Shown piece by piece: positions 60,901 through 64,000 of a stretch of DNA of 64,000 nucleotides. The DNA is from Misgurnus anguillicaudatus (lineage: Eukaryota > Chordata > Actinopteri > Cypriniformes > Cobitidae). The stretch is from positions 1,984,001-2,048,000 of the forward strand of contig NC_073343.2 of NCBI RefSeq assembly GCF_027580225.2, read 5' to 3'. Both the position numbers and the translations under genes were made by a program. Below the pieces are notes generated by a model. It did not search any database. It saw nothing but the letters and a program-made list of their open reading frames with translations, and was not told the DNA's origin. Each line of letters opens with the position of its first letter. Within the stretch, counting starts at the first letter, position 1.

Positions 60901-63900
60901 GTTTAGGTAAGTTTCTACCTCTGAAAGAACAGATGAAGGCCCTGGTCTGGACAGCACAGCACATGAAGGTCTATAAATACATAAAACAATATAATTAAGA
61001 CCTGTTTTTACAAACATTCAGACATTAAACAACAGCTGTCTTTAAAAATGTTGAAACAGCTAAACATTACATTATAAATGTTTAAGTTAAAACAGAGAGA
61101 ACTTGATAAACATACTGAGCTGGATGCAAAGTTCTCGCCCTTTTTCTAGTCTGTATCTCCTGTAAATAGGAACAAAGATTGAATGCATGTATATTACACT
61201 ACATTTTACATATAGATTGACATTAGTTTTGTTTAGGACTCTGGTAAATTTTTACCTGCGACATAGCATCAGTATGGCGCTTGTGGGGCGCACATGCTGG
61301 TGCTGGCTGCACTTGTGGAGAGGAAGGTCTATAAATACATAAAATAAAACAATATTTTTAAGAGCTGTTGCTGCAAATATTTAAACACTAACCGAATGCT
61401 GCCTATAAAAAGCATGTTACAAATGTTAAAGTTATTTTGCTAAAACTTACTGAGCTATAGACTTTGCCGCCTGTCTTCTCATTCTTTGCTGCCTTCTCTT
61501 TTCTCTTTTTTTCTTCTTCTTTTGCTGCAAATTAAACAAATAGAGATTTAATGCATGTATATTACACTACACATAAATTGGCAGTAGATATATGTAGGGT
61601 TCTGGTAAATTTCTACCTCTGAGACTGAGGTTGAAGGCCTATAAAACAATATTGTTAAGACCTGTTGGTTCAAATATTCAAACACTAAGCAAAACTTTTC
61701 TATATAATAACTGTAAATGACCACAGCTAAACATTATAAAAAGAGAATTTGTTAAACTTACTGAGCTACAGAATTGCCTTTAATTGTCATTCTGGCTTTT
61801 TTCGCTTCAACCTCCCCCTCATCAAATGTGTGTGGCTGTAAAAAAAAGAGATTTAATGCATGCATAGCACACTACATTTTACATATTAATTGACATTAGT
61901 TATGTCTGACTCTGGTAAATGTTTACCTGTGACATAACAGCAGCACGGCGCTTGAGGGACGCACGTGCTGGCTGCACTTGTGGAAGGGAAGGTCTATAAA
62001 TACATAAAATAAAACAATATTGTTAAGAGCTGTTGCTGCAAATATTCCAACACTTAACATTTGCTATTTGTAAAATCCCTAAAGCAAAACGTTATTTTAC
62101 AAATGTTCAACCTAAACACTTTAGAATTTGTTAAACTTACTGAGCTACTGAAGTACAAAGAGAAGTGGCCGGAGCAGCCCACGGTGGAACCGGCAGAGGA
62201 CCGGGACACGTTAAGACCTGCTGATTGGTCCATGGCGGGACTTGCTGTGGAGCAGGTGGGACTGGCAGAGGAGCAAGAATAAAGCAAGAATAAAAATAAT
62301 GGCAGTAACACTAAAAATTATGATTTTGGGAACATTTGTGCATATAAGAAAAACTGTTTGAAATTTAAATACATTTTTAAATAACTTACAGATAACCGGC
62401 AACGGTCCGGCCATCAGCAGAAACGGCGGAGGGGCGGGGCCGCCAGAGGCATGGGCGCTACCAGCAGAGGAGCAGGTGCGGGCTGAACGGCCAGAATAGC
62501 CGGCTGGGCCGGCAGAGGAGCGGGCGCGACTGGCAAAGGCACGGGTGGGACCTGCACAGGATCGGCCGCGGGTCGCAGTGGCTGTCGGCAGGACCAGCAA
62601 CAGAGCGGCCGTCGGCAGCACCCGCTGAGGACCGGCTGACGGCACGACTGGCTGAGGGGCAGGACCGCCAGAGGAGCAAGTGCGACCCCCAGAGGCATGG
62701 GCGCTACCAGCAGAGGAGGAGGTGCGGGCTAGATGGCCAGAATAGCCGTCTGGGCCGGCAGAGGAGCGGGCGCGACTGGCAGAGGCACGGGTGGGACCTG
62801 CACAGGATCGGCCGCGGGTCGCAGTGGCCGTTGGCAGGACCAGCAACAGAGCGGCCGTCGGCTGGATGGCCAGAATAGCCGGCTGGGCCGGCAGAGGAGC
62901 GGGCGCGACTTGCAGAGGCACGGGCGCGACTTGCAGAGGCACGGGTGGGACCTGCACAGGATCGGCCGCAAGGTCGCAGTGGCTGTCGGCAGGACCAGCA
63001 ACAGAGCGGCTGTCGGCAGCATCCGCTGAGGACCGGCCGACGGCACGACTGGCTGAGGGGCAGGACCGCCAGAGGAGCAAGTGCGACCCCCAGAGGCATG
63101 GGCGCTACCAGCAGAGGAGCAGGTGCGGGCTGGACGGCCAGAATAGCCGGCTGGGCCGGCAGAGGAGCGGGCGCGACTGGCAGAGGCACGGGTGGGACCT
63201 GCACAGGATCGGCCGTGGGTCGCAGCGGCCGTCGGCAGCACCCGTCGGCAGCACCCGCTGAGGACCGGCCAATGGCACGACTGGCTGAGGGGCAGGACCG
63301 CCAGAGGAGCAAGTGCGACCCCCAGAGGAGCGGGCGCGGCCCCCAGAGAAGCGTGCGCGACCGGGACCTGCCCTCTGCCGGTCACACTCGCGGCCACAGT
63401 CTCAGGCTGAGCTGAACCTGATAACCGAGAATAAAAATAATGTCAGTAACACTAAAAGTTACGATTTTAAGAACAATTGTGCATATAAGAAAAACTGATT
63501 GAAATTTAAATGAATTTTTTAATAACTTACAGATGTCCTCTGAGGACCGGCCCGGCTCAGGACCAGTGAAGTTCTGGACCAGCTCAGCAATGGCCGACGG
63601 CAGCACCTGCAGAGGAGCAGCTGCGAGCCGTGGGTGCGACCGGCAGAGGGCCGGCCAAGGGCGGGACTGGCAGAGGTGCAGCCGTGGACACAGGCTCAGG
63701 CTGAGCTGAACCTGATAAGCAAGAATAAAAATAAATGTCAGTAACACTAAAAGTTACGATTTTAAGAACAATTGTGCATATAAGAAAAACTGATTGAAAT
63801 TTAAATGAATTTTTTAATAACTTACAGATATCCTCTGAGGACCACACCAGGTCAGGACCGGCCAAGTGCTGGACCGGCTTAGCAGTGGCCATCAGCAAGA

Positions 63901-64000
63901 CCGGCAACGGAGTGGCCGACGGCTGCACCTGCTGAGGACCGGCCGACAGCACGACCGACTGAGGGGCGCGACTGCCAGAGGCGCGGGCCGGACTGGGAGA

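Larger units (their letters stand above)
59009..64000 (-). pseudogene. Paralogue of the symmetric-exon gene, partly decayed, truncated by window edge
   Basis: The same exon types occur in the same order. Array exons are >64000-63826, 63711-63531 and 63417-62390. Small exons are 62261-62141 (ends WAAPATSLCTSVAQ), 61993-61927, 61835-61762, 61638-61617, 61524-61451 (KKKKKREKRR), 61328-61256, 61159-61116 and 60970-60919, all mutually in phase. Then array-like exons resume: about 59818-59730, 59613-59305 and 59190-59009, the last ending CNNVF and TGA with AATAAA just beyond. Damage: the 63711-63531 and 63417-62390 exons (181 and 1028 nt) are not multiples of three and hit stops; the donor near 59730 is TTAAG instead of GTAAG; a 1.07 kb transposon splits it at 59833. 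Function unknown. Confidence 0.6.

Noticed and set aside
62733..63415. Several long plus-strand frames of 98-156 codons
   Set aside because: Shadows of the GC-rich repeated exon of the paralogue, with no start context or splice sites of their own.
1..64000. CRISPR arrays, bacterial operons, riboswitches or intact viral genes
   Set aside because: The spliced vertebrate-type genes and transposon content are eukaryotic; the tandem repeats seen are exons, satellites or transposon ends without spacer structure.

Overview
This window looks like nuclear DNA of a teleost fish, most likely a cyprinid. It has intron-split vertebrate genes (STYX, a ROS1-like receptor tyrosine kinase) with GT/AG junctions, AT-rich non-coding DNA, and a very dense, nested population of DNA transposons and MITEs with clear target-site duplications (TSDs). 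Nothing bacterial or viral is present apart from one solo LTR. The species call is inference from gene content and repeat style.

Layout. 0-3 kb is repeats. 3.1-9.65 kb (minus strand) holds a 19-exon gene I do not recognise. Its splice phases agree from the start codon to the stop, predicting about 926 residues. Its middle is a tandem array of phase 1-1 exons encoding Pro/Ala/Arg/Ser-rich repeats. 12.7-15.1 kb holds two exons of an unrecognised minus-strand gene around a fold-back element. 15.5-21.9 kb is a repeat broken by a solo LTR and by a 5.08 kb TA-flanked element; the latter carries a minus-strand, frameshifted gene ending in a DUF4806-like region.

22.6-31.5 kb (plus) holds ten STYX pseudophosphatase exons; the usual terminal exon is absent. 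31.95-38.6 kb (plus) holds the 3' part of a ROS1-like kinase gene: last fibronectin-like region, membrane segment, kinase and tail. It has two frameshifts, a lost splice donor, a missing kinase exon and no upstream exons, so I call it a pseudogene. Its first exon is phase-compatible with the last STYX exon, so a fused transcript is possible.

38.6-59 kb is mostly transposon-derived: a second copy of the 0-1.2 kb repeat, an orphan copy of exon 2 of the 3-10 kb gene, paired hAT-like elements, and a three-deep nest of insertions at 52.9-55.9 kb. 59.0-64.0 kb (minus, running off the right edge) is a partly decayed paralogue of the 3-10 kb gene, interrupted by an hAT-like element with a CGGBP1/BED-like exon.

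The strongest candidates for undescribed biology are the intact symmetric-exon gene and its paralogue, the STYX/ROS1 junction, and the TA-flanked element carrying the DUF4806-like gene. All family names come from recognising motifs by eye; no database search was run.
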